A stretch of 64,000 bases of DNA from Ambrosia x helenae (lineage: Eukaryota; Streptophyta; Magnoliopsida; Asterales; Asteraceae). Location of the stretch: positions 4,904,001 to 4,968,000 of the forward strand of contig CM061231.1 in the NCBI GenBank assembly GCA_030844895.1. Reading direction: 5' to 3'. The notes under the pieces were generated by a model. That model was not told where the DNA came from. It ran no database searches and saw nothing but the letters and a program-made list of their open reading frames with translations. The stretch's first letter is position 1. Each line of letters starts with the position of its first letter. Shown piece after piece: positions 33,198 through 45,565 of the stretch. A program made the position numbers and the translations under genes.

Positions 33198-34794
33198 TGT
33201 CACACCCCGCCTAGGTGGAAACACGGGAATGCAACGATCGAAAGGTTTTCAAGCACAAGGTTCGAGCAATACACATTTATTCAAAATAGTACCACCATAA
33301 AAGATGGAATTTGTCATGAATTTATTGAAAATTATCCATAGTGAGAGCACATAAACATTGTTTTATGGAAATTGAAAACATAGCATTTTGAAGCCGACAA
33401 AAGCCATCAAAGTGATACCACAGTGTGCATGCTCGAACCCTTCCCTCAATCCTCTGTGGCCCTCCATTAATTACCTGAAACACATGCATAAAGAGTTTTG
33501 TCAACAATAATGTTGGCGAGTCTATGGGTTTTGAATGTACTGTGAAATGAACGTGTCATCCGTGTTTGACCAATCATGAGCTAGCTAAGCAAATGATCAC
33601 TGTGAGAACCATGAGTCCTGTAACCAAACCTCGTGACTGTGGTGCCTCGTGCATTGTACACTAAAGACAATGTATGTATGGTAGAATACTAACACTCTCT
33701 TGCATGTGGCCGGTTAGAGCGACTAACCAAGAGTGGGGGTGTCAACCCAATAGATCTATTAAAGTGTTCCATGGTTAAATGTCTAGCTAATGGTTACAGT
33801 GAACAATGTGCGAGGACTAGTGAGCTCATGAACCAAAATGTCTCATGTTTCACATGGTAGTCATGCTAGAATGTACACACACTTGATATTGACACAAGTA
33901 TTGATGCATGTATTTCCCCCAACATGTAAAATAGTAAAATGGGGCCATAGAAAACTCACCTGTTTGAGGCGTGTGTGGTCTAGTGAGCTAGTAAATGATC
34001 ACCGTCCTGACAAATGATACCCTATGATCATATGGACACGGTAAGTCACCTGGAGGTTGTTTATCATACAATTTGTTCACCCGACACTTGTAGACCTTTG
34101 TGTTTAGTGTGTTTCATTGTTCTTGATACTTGTTAATGTTCTAATCAAAGCATATAGTTCCAAAACTTTGTTGTTTCAAAATGTAGAAACCATGGTGAAC
34201 TATATTGGGCCTCACATGGGGTATTTGGGCCGTATATTAGCACCAAATCACCATGTGTGGTTGGTTTTTTAGAAAATATTGCTTATCACATGTTTATTTC
34301 TTCTTTTGAAACTACTTGTGAGGTAACACATGTTTTGGCCTAGCTTAACACACGTTAGCTTATAGTAGCCGATGTGTTCTTATGGTGTAAAGGATCATGC
34401 CGATTATCTAATGAATCCATTTGGTTGTTTTAGGCTTATTCGAACCTTGGAGTGTTATATCATGACATATTGTGAACCTTGTAGTAAGTTTAAGCTTCGA
34501 TTATTATGTTATTAACTTTAGCTTCAAACTTAAGCCAAGACTAATGAATTTCAAAGTGATCTAAGTTGTATATGTTACTAAAATGCAATTTAAGAATCCT
34601 TGATCATAACAAAGCCGATTGTAATGTTGTTAAAGCAACATCATAACAAAAACAGCATAGGAAAAACAAGATCATAAACTAAAGTAGTTACCTTCAACCA
34701 ACTTGATACCTCCGTTACCAAGGGGAAGCACATCATACCCCTCCCTAAGCCCCAAATGGCTAATCCCCAGCAGTCTCAACATACCTTCGTCACA
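33198..34794 (+). mobile_element. Probable LTR (Tekay/Del-like), no matching TSD
   Basis: It begins TGTCACACCCCGCC and ends TTCGTCACA; TG...CA ends of this kind resemble the solo LTR at 38374-41071. No ORF of note. The 5-bp flanks differ (ATCAT / TTTTT), so the piece is truncated or a product of recombination. It removed the 3' end of Tat-type element A. Confidence 0.45.
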
Positions 34795-34992
34795 TTTTTT
34801 TAGTGTAATGTTTTTTTTATATAAAAAAATGTGGTAAATATTTAAATGTATTTGGTAAAATAAACACCCGCTCACCTTGACCCACAACACCATCAAGCGA
34901 TCAATCGCCGGCCACGACCCAATGACATCTAAGCGTCGACATAGAAAAATATTATTCTATAGAGCCACCACTCACCCCAATCTACAACATTT
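34795..34992 (+). mobile_element. Right-end fragment of the Myb/SANT transposon family
   Basis: Sequence with TTTAGTGTAATG, GTGGTAAA, CGCTCACCTTGACCC and CGATCAATCGCCGGCC parallels 9700-9957 of copy 1 at lower identity. There is no ORF. Confidence 0.55.
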
Positions 34993-35197
34993 AGTCTAAG
35001 TGAAAGTGGTGGAAAAAACAATATTTTATATAACTCATCTTTATGTTCCACTTATAATTTTGTATAAATCGTTCCTATACCACTGTAAATAATATTTTTT
35101 TTACTTGTCAACGTATAGAATTCTCGCCGCACCGTAAGAGAAAATCCTACTTAGATAATATACTTTTATATAAGTCGGTCACGTCCATGTAAATAAT
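34993..35197 (+). repeat. Segment duplicated at 44250-44432 (insertion target of element B)
   Basis: ACAATATTTTATATAACT, TAGAATTCTCGCCGCA and GATAATATACTTTTATATAA occur in both places. After the insertion, 43179-43260 continues the match to 44430-44520 (GCATACAAACA.TATTTAAAATAT). The other copy is uninterrupted. Confidence 0.85.
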
Positions 35198-35453
35198 TGA
35201 TGCAGTAAAAGGAAATAAAGAAGAAGTTCAGGGGCTGATAGTGTCATTTTTGTAATTGTTTTACTAGTTAAATGTAATAAGGACTGAATGTGTAATAATT
35301 GAATAGTTAGAGGGTCTTTTAGTGGGCGGGAACAAAGTTGTAACGGTTAGGTTGTTAAATAGCGTTAGTCGTTAATGAGAAAGATCAACTTTGTTTTGGT
35401 CTAACCTCCTTCTTTCTCTTATGTTTCTCTCTTATAACTAACTAAGCTCATCA
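35198..35453 (+). mobile_element. 5' LTR of Reina-like chromovirus (element B)
   Basis: 256 bp with ends TGATGCAG...GCTCATCA. A 5-bp TSD ATAAT precedes it (35193-35197) and follows the 3' LTR (43179-43183). By eye it differs from the 3' LTR at about 9-10 positions plus a 3-bp indel (about 4%), so the insertion is moderately old. Confidence 0.95.
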
Positions 35454-35454
35454 A

Positions 35455-35468
35455 TTGGTATCAGAGCT
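35455..35468 (+). promoter_or_regulatory. Primer-binding site of element B
   Basis: TTGGTATCAGAGCT, one base after the LTR, is complementary to the 3' end of plant initiator tRNA-Met, the usual primer for chromoviruses. Confidence 0.9.
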
Positions 35469-35695
35469 CTTTCGATCTGAGCTCCGGTGACCGTCATATC
35501 CACCACAACCGACGTTCCGATCATTATCTCCGATCAACATTTTCAACTCTGTTTTTCATTTCTTTTCGTGCAATCTCTTTTTCATTTCCGTGCTTGGATT
35601 GGTCATTGCTAATCAGTCTATTCCAGAATTTGATCAATTTGTGATCAGATTCTTCCTTTTCATCTAATCAATTCATTCTTTTCGTTTAATTACTC

Positions 35696-36772
35696 ATGGC
35701 AAACAACACACGTCAACAAGAAATGGAAAAATAGTTAAAAGAACATTCTCAATCCATCAAGAACAGTCAAACTCTTCAAGAAAACAATGCAACTGCCATA
35801 GCTCAATTAACCTTAACCTACAGTCTATGTTTGATAGTTTGAAACAACAAATCACTGATTTACAGAAACAGAACACTCGGAACCTTCATAATGATAATAA
35901 TAGTACTCACTTACACCATAACCACAATAATAACAATCATAATGATAATAAAATCATCTTCACAATAACCAACACCATGATCAGAGGGCTGAAAGATTGG
36001 GAAAGTTGGATTTTCCCAAATTTAATGGTGATGATGTAGATGGATGGGTTTATAAGTGTAATCATTTTTTCTTAATTGATCGTACCCCCGATCATTTGAA
36101 AGTCTATTATGCAGTGGTTAATCTGGAAGGCATTGCATTGAAATGGCATCAGGGCTATTTGTCTAGTGCAAATAGACCCATTTAGCAGATAACTTGGGAT
36201 GAATATATTAGATCCATCACCACAAGATTTTCTGAAAATCTGTGGGAGGATGCTATGGAAGAATTAAAAAATTTGCAGCAGACTGGAACCTTAGATGAAT
36301 ACTGTAATGCATTTGATGCATTAATGACTAAAGTGATTCTTTCAGAAGATCATGCTGCTAGTCTATTTGTGGGAGGGTTAAAACCAGAAGTAAGATGTTT
36401 AGTGAAGATTTTCAAACCAAGAACATTAAGAGAGGCCATTGCCATGGCTAAGCAGCAAGATAAGGTGCACACCACCTTATTTGGAAGTAAAGATGTCAAT
36501 AAAAAAAATTGGAGTGGCAGTTCTTCTTCCACTGCCAATGGAAGGACAAGTTATGGAATCAAACCTACCAATGTAAGTGCTGCAAATCCCCTTTTGTTAC
36601 CTACACCAGTTAATTCTTATAATGGTAACAAATATGTAAAAGATTGTCTAATAAAGAAGCGGATGAAAAAAGGGCAAGAGGTGAATGTTTTTTCTGTCAT
36701 GAAAAATATTCTGCAACTCACAAATGTAAGAATGGGCAATTATTCATCATAGAGATTAATGATGATTACTGT
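35696..36772 (+). pseudogene. gag region of element B, broken
   Basis: ATG at 35696 (MANNTRQQEMEK) meets a TAG after 12 codons; the frame then shifts repeatedly. The conserved gag core LDFPKFNGDDVDGWVYKCNHFF begins at about 36003, with a stop at 36182. ENLWEDAMEELKNLQQTGTLDE and the C-terminal CFFCHEKYSATHKC zinc knuckle (36690-36731) are in a different frame. It is an ancient, non-functional copy of the nucleocapsid precursor. Confidence 0.85.
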
Positions 36773-37330
36773 GATAAGGAGGAAATTGTGACAGAAATGA
36801 CTGGGTTGGCTAATATGTTAGGTCAACCCCAGATTTCCATTCATGCAATGAATGGAATTCCATCTTATTCCACTATGAAAATAGTAGGGTCCATTGGTAC
36901 TAGAATATTGTATATTCTACTTGACTCTGGATCTACTCATAATTTCATAAGTGAGAGATTGGTCAAGCTACTTCAATGTGTAACCCAAGAGGTTCCTACC
37001 TTAAAGGTGTCAGTAGCAAATGGGAACCAAATCAATTGTGCTCAACTGTGTAAAGGTTTTAAATGGATGATGCAGGGTAGATGGTTTGAAGGAGATGTGA
37101 TGGTAATACCATTAGAAAGTTATGATATGGTATTGGGAATACAATGGCTCTCTCCTTTGGGAGACATTGTATGGAACTTTAAACAACTAACCATGGAGTT
37201 CCAAATAGAGGGAAAGAAACAGTTATTAAAAGGGATAAGTAATAATGGAATAAGTTTGTGTTCAATGGAACAAATGGATCATATGTTGTCTTATCCTGAT
37301 CAATTAATGAGAATTCAGATGTATGGAGTT
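36773..37330 (+). pseudogene. Protease region of element B
   Basis: The frame continuing from the zinc knuckle contains LYILLDSGSTHNFIS (DSG catalytic motif at about 36922-36930) and the flap-like YDMVLGIQWLSPLGDI. One TAG at 37331-37333 separates it from RT, which is otherwise in the same frame. It is an aspartic protease that matures the polyprotein; inactive here because of the stop. Confidence 0.85.
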
Positions 37331-38373
37331 TAGTTGGTTTCAGTGGAAGGGCAAAATGGTCAAAGTGCTACTGTCTCTAAGGAAGTAGTTGATCCCAGAG
37401 TTACAGAGTTACTAGAAGAGTACAAAGTACTTTTTGAGGAGCCTAAAGGGTTACCACCATCTAGAGAATGTGATCATAAGATTGTGTTAAAAGATGAAGA
37501 TAAGGTGGTGAGTTTAAAGCCTTATAGGTATCAATCTGTGCAGAAAGATGCAATAGAACAAATGACTGAGGAGTTATTACAATTAGGGGTCATAAGGGAC
37601 AGTTCAAGTTCATTTGCTGCTCCCGTGGTGTTGGTAAAGAAAAAGGATGGCACATGGAGGATGTGTGTGGATTATAGACAACTGAATAATGCCACAATTA
37701 AGAACAATTTTCAAATACCACTCATTGATGAACTGCTTGAAGAATTAAAGGGGGCAACCATTTTTTCTAAATTGGATTTAAGGTCTGGATATCATCAAGT
37801 CAGAATTTTTCCAAATGATGTTCATAAAACTGCTTTTAGGACCCATCAAGGGTTATTTAAATTCTTGGTTATGCCCTTTGGCTTAACCAATGCCCGTGCC
37901 ACTTTCCAATCTCTAATGAACCAAACCTTCAAACAATTTTTGAGAAAATTTGTTTTAGTTTTCTTTGATGATATATTGGTTTACAGCCAAGATATTCATC
38001 AACACTTGGTTCATTTGGAAAGTGTACTAAAAGTTTTGAAAGATCAAAAGTTGTTTGCAAAGAAATCCAAATGTTGTTTTGCTCGACAACAAGTGGAATA
38101 TCTTGGACATATCATTAATAAACAAGGGGTGGCCATTGACCCTAAAAAAATAGAAGCTGTCATCAACTGTTCAATTCCTTTGAATGTTAAACAGCTGAGG
38201 GGATTTTTGGGGTTGGCTGGGTATTATAGGAAATTCATCAGGTCCTTTGGGGTTATAGCTAAACCACTGACTGAGTTGACCAAGAAAGAATCATTTCATT
38301 GGAATGAAAAGGCTCAGCAGGCCTTTGATCAACTCAAACATGCCTTAACTAAGGGTCATGTATTAGCATTACC

Positions 38374-41071
38374 TGTAACACCCCAACCGATGGCGGAAAC
38401 ATCGAGGTGCCACGTAGTGACGATTGTTCAATAGCTCATGGACTAAAGTGTAAATTTGAATACATTGATTAAATAATTTATTACATTGAAATGAAATACA
38501 ACGATTCTAACTGCCAACTAAATTGTAATACAATGAATCAAAATCTAAATATAAATCCGAAAGCTTAAAGGATGCATCTCAAAACAACCTGAAACATGTA
38601 CGAAAACGTTTTGGTCAATACAAAATGTATTGGTGAGCATACCCTGTTTAAATAAATATAGTAGAAAAGTGTTTAGCAATTCATGTGTCGTATACTGTTT
38701 GCAATTATGTAATAAGTGGTATCCGGGTCAAATCAACCCTAAGAGAAGAAAGCAGATATATATAGTATGCGCTAGTAGTAATGTAATACATAGCAATGAC
38801 GAGGACTCTCAACATAGTCACAAGGGTATATACCATAGTACTATTCATTGAAATGCCAGGCCGCAACGGTTAATTATTTGACAGGTCATAGATACACAAA
38901 ATGACACAAGCAAACACACATAAGAATTGCTATTTTAGTAAAAGGAAATATAACTTGATAGTAAGTACATGAGTCACCCCAAAATAGTAAGACAGTAAAA
39001 AGGGGAAAGATATACGCACAGTTTGCGAAAGCGAGCAAAATCCAGCTTAAGCGGTCGTGAGCTAAGTAATGGGAATTCCGAGGAATTCAACCTATAATGT
39101 GTAAGCATACTAATAAGGAAATGTCTAAAAAGTCTAAGGTAACTAGGGTTTGCTAAGTCGATTTGGGGAATTAGAGTTTTTATGATCAGTCGCGTTAATG
39201 TAAAAGTTGTATATCACAAATAATATATGAAAGGTTGTAATGTGGTTTAAATAATATAATTATTACCTATTGAATATTTAGATAAAAAAATATGTTTGAA
39301 TAATTAAGACAAAATAATTTAGTTAGTTACTTTAACTAAATTAATATAAACACAATAATCATAAATAATTAAATAAATAATTTTGAGTTACACAATGATC
39401 CAACAAAAGATAATAAAGACATTAAACCATATGAGTATTTCTATTTTATAAGAAAAATATTTATAAAATAGATGTTTAAATTGTATAAATAAATAAATGT
39501 TTTATTATGTCTAATTAAACGTAAATAAGACTAATAATACCATACATGATCCAAAAATACTAGTTTTATAGAAAATGAATGATTTCTGATGTAAACAAAT
39601 TAGAATAATTTTCTCATAATTTATATAAACTTATTTATATTTAAAATTGATTGAACGAGATTAAATTATGTTTAAATGATTAAAAATAGGAAAATTAATA
39701 AAATTAAATGTTTTCTGAACCAATAATTTTTATTTCAAATTAAAATGCTTAGAAATAATTATCCTAAAATTTTGAGATTAAAATCATTAAAAATAAATTT
39801 TTAATCAATTAAATATGATTAAAAGAATTTAATTCAATAAAATATAAAAAAAATAAACATTTTCCAGAAAATAAATATGTAGTAATTTTCTATGAGATGT
39901 CAAGAAGCTACACCTAAATTTTTATAATTTTTGGATCAAAAATGAATTAGTTATGAATATTATAAGAATAATGTATTATTTATATAATTGTATAATATAT
40001 CCAAAAGTATTTCAGAGAAAAGGAAAAAAAAACAACTAAAAAAAAAAAACCTGACCTGTGGGACTCGAACCCAGGTCCTCTATGTATCAGATTTGAGTTC
40101 CAACCACTACACCAAAGGTTATATTTGATACTTAGTTTGAAAAATATATGTACTTATATAATAATACAAGTGTCATCTTCTTCCCCAATTCTTAACCCTA
40201 ACCCTAGCCAACTCAATAACCCATTTCAGACTCGATAATCGACCTGTAATAAAGGGGTTTTACTCTACAAGGGCCGATTAACATGATGCAATAAAGAAAT
40301 CAAACTTACAACTCGTTTTTATGCTCGAAAATGGAAGAACAAGTGCCGAACTTTAATCTGATTTTTGGAGAGCTTCTGGACGCGTTATAGCTAAAATTTA
40401 TGTGGGTTTCTACTGTGAAAGGTTTATTGAACGTCTTAGGATAGAGAATTTATAAGGTTAAGTATGTTATAGAGGCGTTTGGACTCGGGTCTTAATGGTC
40501 CGATCGGTTACAACTTCAAGCGACTAAATACCCATTAATCGCACGTTAAGTTCATCTAAAATGATTGGGAACTATTAAAAATCAAAGAAGAAACGATTTG
40601 GTATTAATAAAACGCGTTTTAAAGCATTAAATCTCAGTTTTGGTCTTCGCCGGAATTTACTCCGGCGACCGGAGTTTCCAGGCCGGAAAAACGAGGCAAG
40701 GGGGGAAGGGAGGGTTGGTTTAAAAAGTTTTGATGTTTGGCAGAAGTGGTCCCTCATGTTTAACCTTATTAGTTTGGTTATGGTTTTGTTTAATTTTTCT
40801 TTATAAAAAGTTAACTTGGTTAACTAATTTAACTTAAAAGTTTATTAAAACTTTATAAAACTGAAATTCTTTTATAAAATCTTTTTACGAATATGTTTCC
40901 ACAAACGTATTTGATTAAAACTTATACCCGATTCGTAAGAATTATAAATGATAACATTTAGTTCGCTCTAAAATTAAATTTAAAAACGGCGAACTTACAG
41001 GGACTATAATGGAAATATTTGAAGGGCTATTTTTGTCAATTATATGAAAGACGAAGGTGACGTATGTCACA
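38374..41071 (+). mobile_element. Solo LTR (Tekay/Del-like chromovirus) nested in element B
   Basis: TGTAACACCCCAACC at the left and GACGTATGTCACA at the right give TG...CA ends, with a 5-bp TSD TTACC (38369-38373 and 41072-41076). At 2698 bp it has the length expected of Tekay-type LTRs, and the TGTAACACCCC start is typical. There is no coding sequence; minor ORFs are chance. It is younger than element B and contains a tRNA-like sequence at 40053-40119. Confidence 0.85.
40053..40119 (-). ncRNA. tRNA-like sequence inside the solo LTR
   Basis: The minus strand reads ACCTTTG ... CACAGGT as near-complementary acceptor ends (one mismatch), TGGTGTAGTGGTTGG as A box, GGGTTCGAGTCCC as B box, and a T12 run directly after, like a Pol III terminator. 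The anticodon arm is irregular, so this is not a standard tRNA. It could be a SINE head or a tRNA-derived relic captured by the LTR. Confidence 0.5.
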
Positions 41072-41559
41072 TTACCTGATGTGAACAAGACTTTTATTGT
41101 GGAGACTGATGCTTCCTCAAGAGGGATAGGTGTAGTATTGTTACAAGATGAGCATCCCTTGGCATTTTATAGTAAGGCATTATGTCCTAGACAGATGTCC
41201 TTTTCAGTCTATGAAAAAGAGCTTTTGGCAATCATAATGGCTGTTAGACAATGGATTACTACTTGATAGCCAAGCCTTTTGTCATTAGAACTGACCAAAA
41301 GAGTTTGAAACACTTGTTATCTCAAAAAATAACAACTCCACTTCAACACTATTGGTTAGTCAAACTCATGGGGTATGATTATGAAATACAATATAAGAAA
41401 GGGGTAGAGAATGTTACTGCCGATGCCCTTTCAAGGTTAGAAAGCTCTGCTGTCTTTTCTTTGGTGTTGAGTTCTTTTGACCCATTACTGTTAAAAAAGA
41501 TTAAAGAAAGTTGGGAGGAAGATATAGTGTTACAAACTGTCATTCAAAAGTTAAAATAA

Positions 41560-42895
41560 GGGCAGGATGTTCATAAGTATAAGTGGAATGATGGTTTACT
41601 TAGAAGGAAGCAGAAGCTAGTTGTGGGGGCAAATATGGAATTAATAAAAGAGTTAGTTAACTTGTGTCACTCTTCTTCTATGGGGGGAAATTCTGGGGTT
41701 AGTGCTACTCAACAAAGAATGAAGGGAATGTTTTATTGGAAGGGGCAATTAAAGATGATAAAACAAATGATCAGGAATTGCAGCATTTGTCAACAAGCAA
41801 AATATGACAATAGTGCATATCCTGGCCTTTTGCAGCCATTACCTATTCCTACTGCTGTATGGGCATACATCAATATGGATTTTATAATTGGGCTTCCTAA
41901 ATCACAAGGAAAGGAAGTTATTTTTGTGGTGAACCAAGTATTGTCATTTCATGGCCCCGTCACATCCCTTCACAGCTCTCAATGTTGCTCAATTGTTCGT
42001 GGACAACATATTTAAACTGCATGGTTGGCCATCCACTATAGTTTCTGATAGAGATACAATTTTTATGAGTCATTTTTGGAAGGAGTTTACTATACTTCAA
42101 GGTGTTTCTTTGGCATTATCCACTGCTTACCACCCTCAGTCAGATAGCCAAACTGAAGTGGTTAATAGGTGCCTAGAAACCTATTTAAGATGCATGACTA
42201 TGGAAAGGCCTAGTTCTTGGGTCAAGTGGATATCTTTAGCAGAGTGCTGGTACAATACTAATTTCCACAGTTCTATCAATACTACACCATTTCAAGCCTT
42301 GTATGGTTATGCTCCATCTCTCCATGTTCCCTATATTTATAGAGAATTTGATGTGGCTTCTGTGGATGATTTTATGATAGCTAGAGAGGGAACTATCAGG
42401 TTGTTAAGAGAATCTCTTTTTAAGGCTCAGAATAGAATGAGACAACAAGCTAATAAGCGCAGGTCAGAGAGAGAATTTGTGGCTGGAGATTGGGTATTTT
42501 TAAAACTGCAAAACTATGTGCAGAGTTCCATTAGGGGAAAACCTTTCAACAAGCTTTCACCTAAATATTATGGTCCTTACTTAGTGGTTCAAAAGGTGGG
42601 AAATGTAGCCTATAGGTTGGATCTTCCTGATGACTCTAATATACATCCAACCTTTCATGTCTCATTGCTTAAGAAGGCCAATGGACCACCTACATCCATA
42701 ATTCTTATACCAAAAGGTCATAGATTCTCCCTAAAACCAGAAGCAGTTGTTGATTCCAGAGTGATAAGAAGAGGAAACAGGGCTGCTGGTCAAGTGTTAG
42801 TGAAATGGACAGATTTGTCCTTATCTAATGCCACGTGGGAATTTTGTGATGAATTGGCTCTAAAATTTCCTGATTTTCAGTTTAATGATCTTTGA
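41560..42895 (+). pseudogene. Integrase with chromodomain of element B, frameshifted
   Basis: The zinc-binding part (ELVNLCHSSSMGG ... CSICQQAKYD) and first catalytic aspartate (NMDFIIGLPKS) lie in 41623-41930. A deletion/frameshift occurs at about 41935. The second frame holds SDRDTIF and AYHPQSDSQTEVVNR (41950-42180), then the C-terminal FNKLSPKYYGPYLVVQKVG. It ends with VVDSRVIRRGNRAAGQVLV...ATWEF, a chromodomain of the plant chromovirus type that targets integration to chromatin. The last 314 codons are an unbroken frame. Confidence 0.9.
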
Positions 42896-42910
42896 GGACA
42901 AAGATTTTTA

Positions 42911-42925
42911 CCAACCGGGGAGTAT
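42911..42925 (+). promoter_or_regulatory. Polypurine tract region of element B
   Basis: CCAACCGGGGAGTAT directly precedes the 3' LTR. The GGGGAG run is the likely second-strand primer. Confidence 0.7.
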
Positions 42926-43178
42926 TGATGCAGTAAAAGGAAAGAAAGAAGAAGTTCAGGGGCTGATAGTGTCATTTTTATAATTGTTTTACTAGTTAAA
43001 TGTAATAAGGACTGAATGTGTAATAATTGAATAGTTAGAGGGTCTTTTAGTGGGTGGGAACAAAGTTGTAACGGTTAGGTTGTTAAATACCGTTAGTCAT
43101 TAACGAGAAAGATCAGCTTTGTTTTGGTCTAACCTCCTTTCTCTCGTGTTTCTCTCTTAGAACTAACTAAGCTCATCA
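42926..43178 (+). mobile_element. 3' LTR of Reina-like chromovirus (element B)
   Basis: 253 bp, same ends as the 5' LTR (TGATGCAG...GCTCATCA), followed by TSD ATAAT. With both LTRs, PBS and PPT in place, element B spans 35198-43178. It is about 5.3 kb without the nested solo LTR, the size expected of Reina-like chromoviruses. Confidence 0.95.
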
Positions 43179-43265
43179 ATAATACTTTTTGCCTGGCAAC
43201 CCATAGAATTCTCTTCGATATAGCATACAAACAGTATTTAAAATATTTTGGTATCGCGTGTGTTT

Positions 43266-44027
43266 TCTTTTAACGTGAACACTCGACACTAAACAAGTCT
43301 TATTTAACCTCCAAATAATATTAGAATAATTGTTGATAAATAATTTAAGCTCTCGTTGATTTAATTTTTAAGTTATACACATACCGGGCGCGATACGCGA
43401 ACTTTACATGTTATTGGGAGATTTAAGTTTTGAGCATCCAATTATGGTTTTGGGACTCCAAAACACTTATTATGGATGTAACATATTAATATTTTAGTAT
43501 TTTAGACCTCCAGGACTGTTTCAGTTAATAAATATTTACCGAGCATCACCTTAATTATGGTACAAGACTGGTTAACCAACTCTCAGTTTAACTACTTTTC
43601 TAATCAAACTGATACAATATTTGCCACATTTGGATACTTTGCTATTCTCTAGAAACTACTTTAGTCCAAATAAATTTAACAAAACGTTCATTTTGAAAAT
43701 GGGTTCACTCACATAGTTACATTAGAATTTATGGGTGCCTTGTTTGATTGTATAAAGGGATGACAAATCGTGTTTTAGCAAGTTTAACATGTCTTTGTCG
43801 ACTTGAAAAATACAAGTTCTAAACATGAACAAAACTCATTTAACTATTTTATATGTATTTAGCAAAGTTAGCCCCGCTTACGGCGGTGCGCATATAATGT
43901 ATATATGTGTCGCCCTCGGGGGGCAAAAGTAGAACTAATTTTAACGTTATTTTACTACTTTCGTGAAAATAACGTTAAAAACGACGGATGGTTAATCATG
44001 CATCATGTGGTGGCGTTGATAGCCAAA
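43266..44027. other. Intergenic, no gene seen
   Basis: AT-rich, no ORF above background, no clear repeat boundary. A short inverted match TTTTAACGTTATTTT / AAAATAACGTTAAAA at about 43940-43980 is a potential hairpin. Confidence 0.4.
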
Positions 44028-44240
44028 AGACATGGGGTTACATGCACCAATCGGGCTTATCCCGATCGCTAAGTGTTATGTGCCTTATGTCCAAGGCTTG
44101 ATACAAATCCACTATCGAGCCGATGGTCTCATCGGAAGCAGCCTCTCTATTCCCACGGGGTAGAGGTAAGACTGTCTACATCTTACGCTCCTCAGACCCT
44201 ACCTTAACTTTGCTATTGGTGGGATTAACTGAATATATAT
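44028..44240 (+). mobile_element. SINE- or RTE-tail-like dispersed repeat
   Basis: The block CGGAAGCAGCCTCTCTATTC followed by GGTAGAGGTAAGACTG and CCTCAGACCCTACC resembles a 3' region common to plant SINE families. No tRNA head is visible here, and the end lacks a clear A-tail. Assignment by recollection of the motif. Confidence 0.45.
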
Positions 44241-44249
44241 GAAAACGGG

Positions 44250-44520
44250 TGAAAAAAAAACAATATTTTATATAACTTCTTTATGTTCTACTTGCATACA
44301 ATTTTGTATAAATCGTTCGTATACCACTGTAAATAGTTTTTTTTTTACTTGTCAATGTATAGAATTCTCGCCGCATCGTAAGAGAAAATCCTACTTAGAT
44401 AATATACTTTTATATAAGTCGGTCACGTACCTTAAATAATACTTTTAATTTGCATGGGTTGCCATAGAATTCTCGTCTATATAGCATACAAACAATATTT
44501 AAAATATAATTATTCATAGT
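44250..44520 (+). repeat. Uninterrupted paralog of the element B insertion site
   Basis: Matches 34993-35197 and then 43179-43260 end to end, with a single ATAAT at about 44434 where element B carries two copies. This supports the TSD and shows that a segment of about 280 bp was duplicated before or around the insertion. Confidence 0.85.
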
Positions 44521-44899
44521 ACCATACAATGAACAAACACTCACTAGAAAGAAAACATGACAAATGGATGATTTAGCAGGTTGTCGTTGATGTATATATT
44601 AGGAGTACTGTCTGTTGGGAACTCGGGATGATAGGCCGTTTATACGAGATAGAATTTTGCAGAACAAAGAAACATGTAGAGTAAACATCTGTCACATTCT
44701 ATAGCACACGTGTCATATAAATAACCTAATTGCTTTCCGTTGAAGATTGCTATTAATTATTATTACTAGGTGAAAATATAAATTTTTTTAACGGCAAATT
44801 ACTTTCATTCACACCCAAATATACATTACATTGTACAAGTAGGACACTAACACAATGTAAAACGTCCACAAAACACCTTGTAGTTAATATAATTACAAC

Positions 44900-45565
44900 T
44901 AGGGCTGCAAACGAACTGAACTTTCAGCGAACAGTTCATGAACCATTCGGCGGGAAGTTCGTTTGTGTTCGTTCGTTTAATAAATGAACGAACACGAACA
45001 AAAAATTTTGTTCGTTTAGTTAAACGAACGAACATGAACAGAGGTCGCGCTTGTTCGTTTATGTTCGTGAACGTTCGGTAACGTGTTCGATTATGTTCAT
45101 TTGTGTTCGATAGTTTGTTAAGGTTTTTAATTTTTATACTTTTTATATTCTTTTATTTTTATTTATTTTACCCAATAAATAATATATATAAGGTAAATAT
45201 ATGACTATATGAGATCAATAAATCTACTTTCTGTATCCAAGCTCATTATATGTTTCCACGTTCTAGCGTTGATGCCCTCCACCTCCAACGCCCTCTGCCA
45301 TCCACCTCTAACGCCCTTCTCTAGTACTAAGTATGTTTGGACAATTATTTTATATTTTGGGTGGATCTAGCTAATGTCTTAATATATATGAATTCGATGT
45401 TTTTCAAAAGTTAATATATGTCCGTTTGTATTTGTTTATGTTCATGAACACTTCTTTGTGTTCATTTGCGTCCATGAACACTTGTTTGTGTTCATTAATG
45501 TTCGTTTGTGTTCGCGTGCGTTCATGAACAAAATTAACAAACGAACACGAACAAAAAATGGGTTC
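44900..45565. mobile_element. hAT-like repeat rich in GAACGAAC/GTTCGTT
   Basis: It starts TAGGGCTGCAAACGAAC at about 44901, the same TIR start as the hAT elements at 24.2 and 25.0 kb. It has subterminal GTTCGTTTGTGTTCG arrays at both ends. The expected right TIR (CCCTA) is missing, so TSDs cannot be assigned. No transposase. Confidence 0.55.

Larger units (their letters stand above)
37334..41559 (+). pseudogene. Reverse transcriptase-RNase H of element B, split by a solo LTR
   Basis: RT shows VVLVKKKDGTWRMCVDYRQL, KLDLRSGYHQV, MPFGLTNARATF and the catalytic FFDD (37966-37977). At codons encoding VLALP the gene is interrupted by a 2.7-kb solo LTR (38374-41071). It resumes with TLPDVNKTFIVETDASSRG and QMSFSVYEKELLA (RNase H), then has a frameshift at about 41260 before RTDQKSLKHLLSQK and GVENVTADALSRLE. 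Removing the insert and one TSD restores RNase H continuity; the other breaks remain. Confidence 0.9.

Noticed and set aside
33198..34794. A complete solo LTR with TSD
   Set aside because: Ends are LTR-like, but the 5-bp flanks ATCAT and TTTTT do not match, so I list it only as a probable, truncated or recombined LTR.
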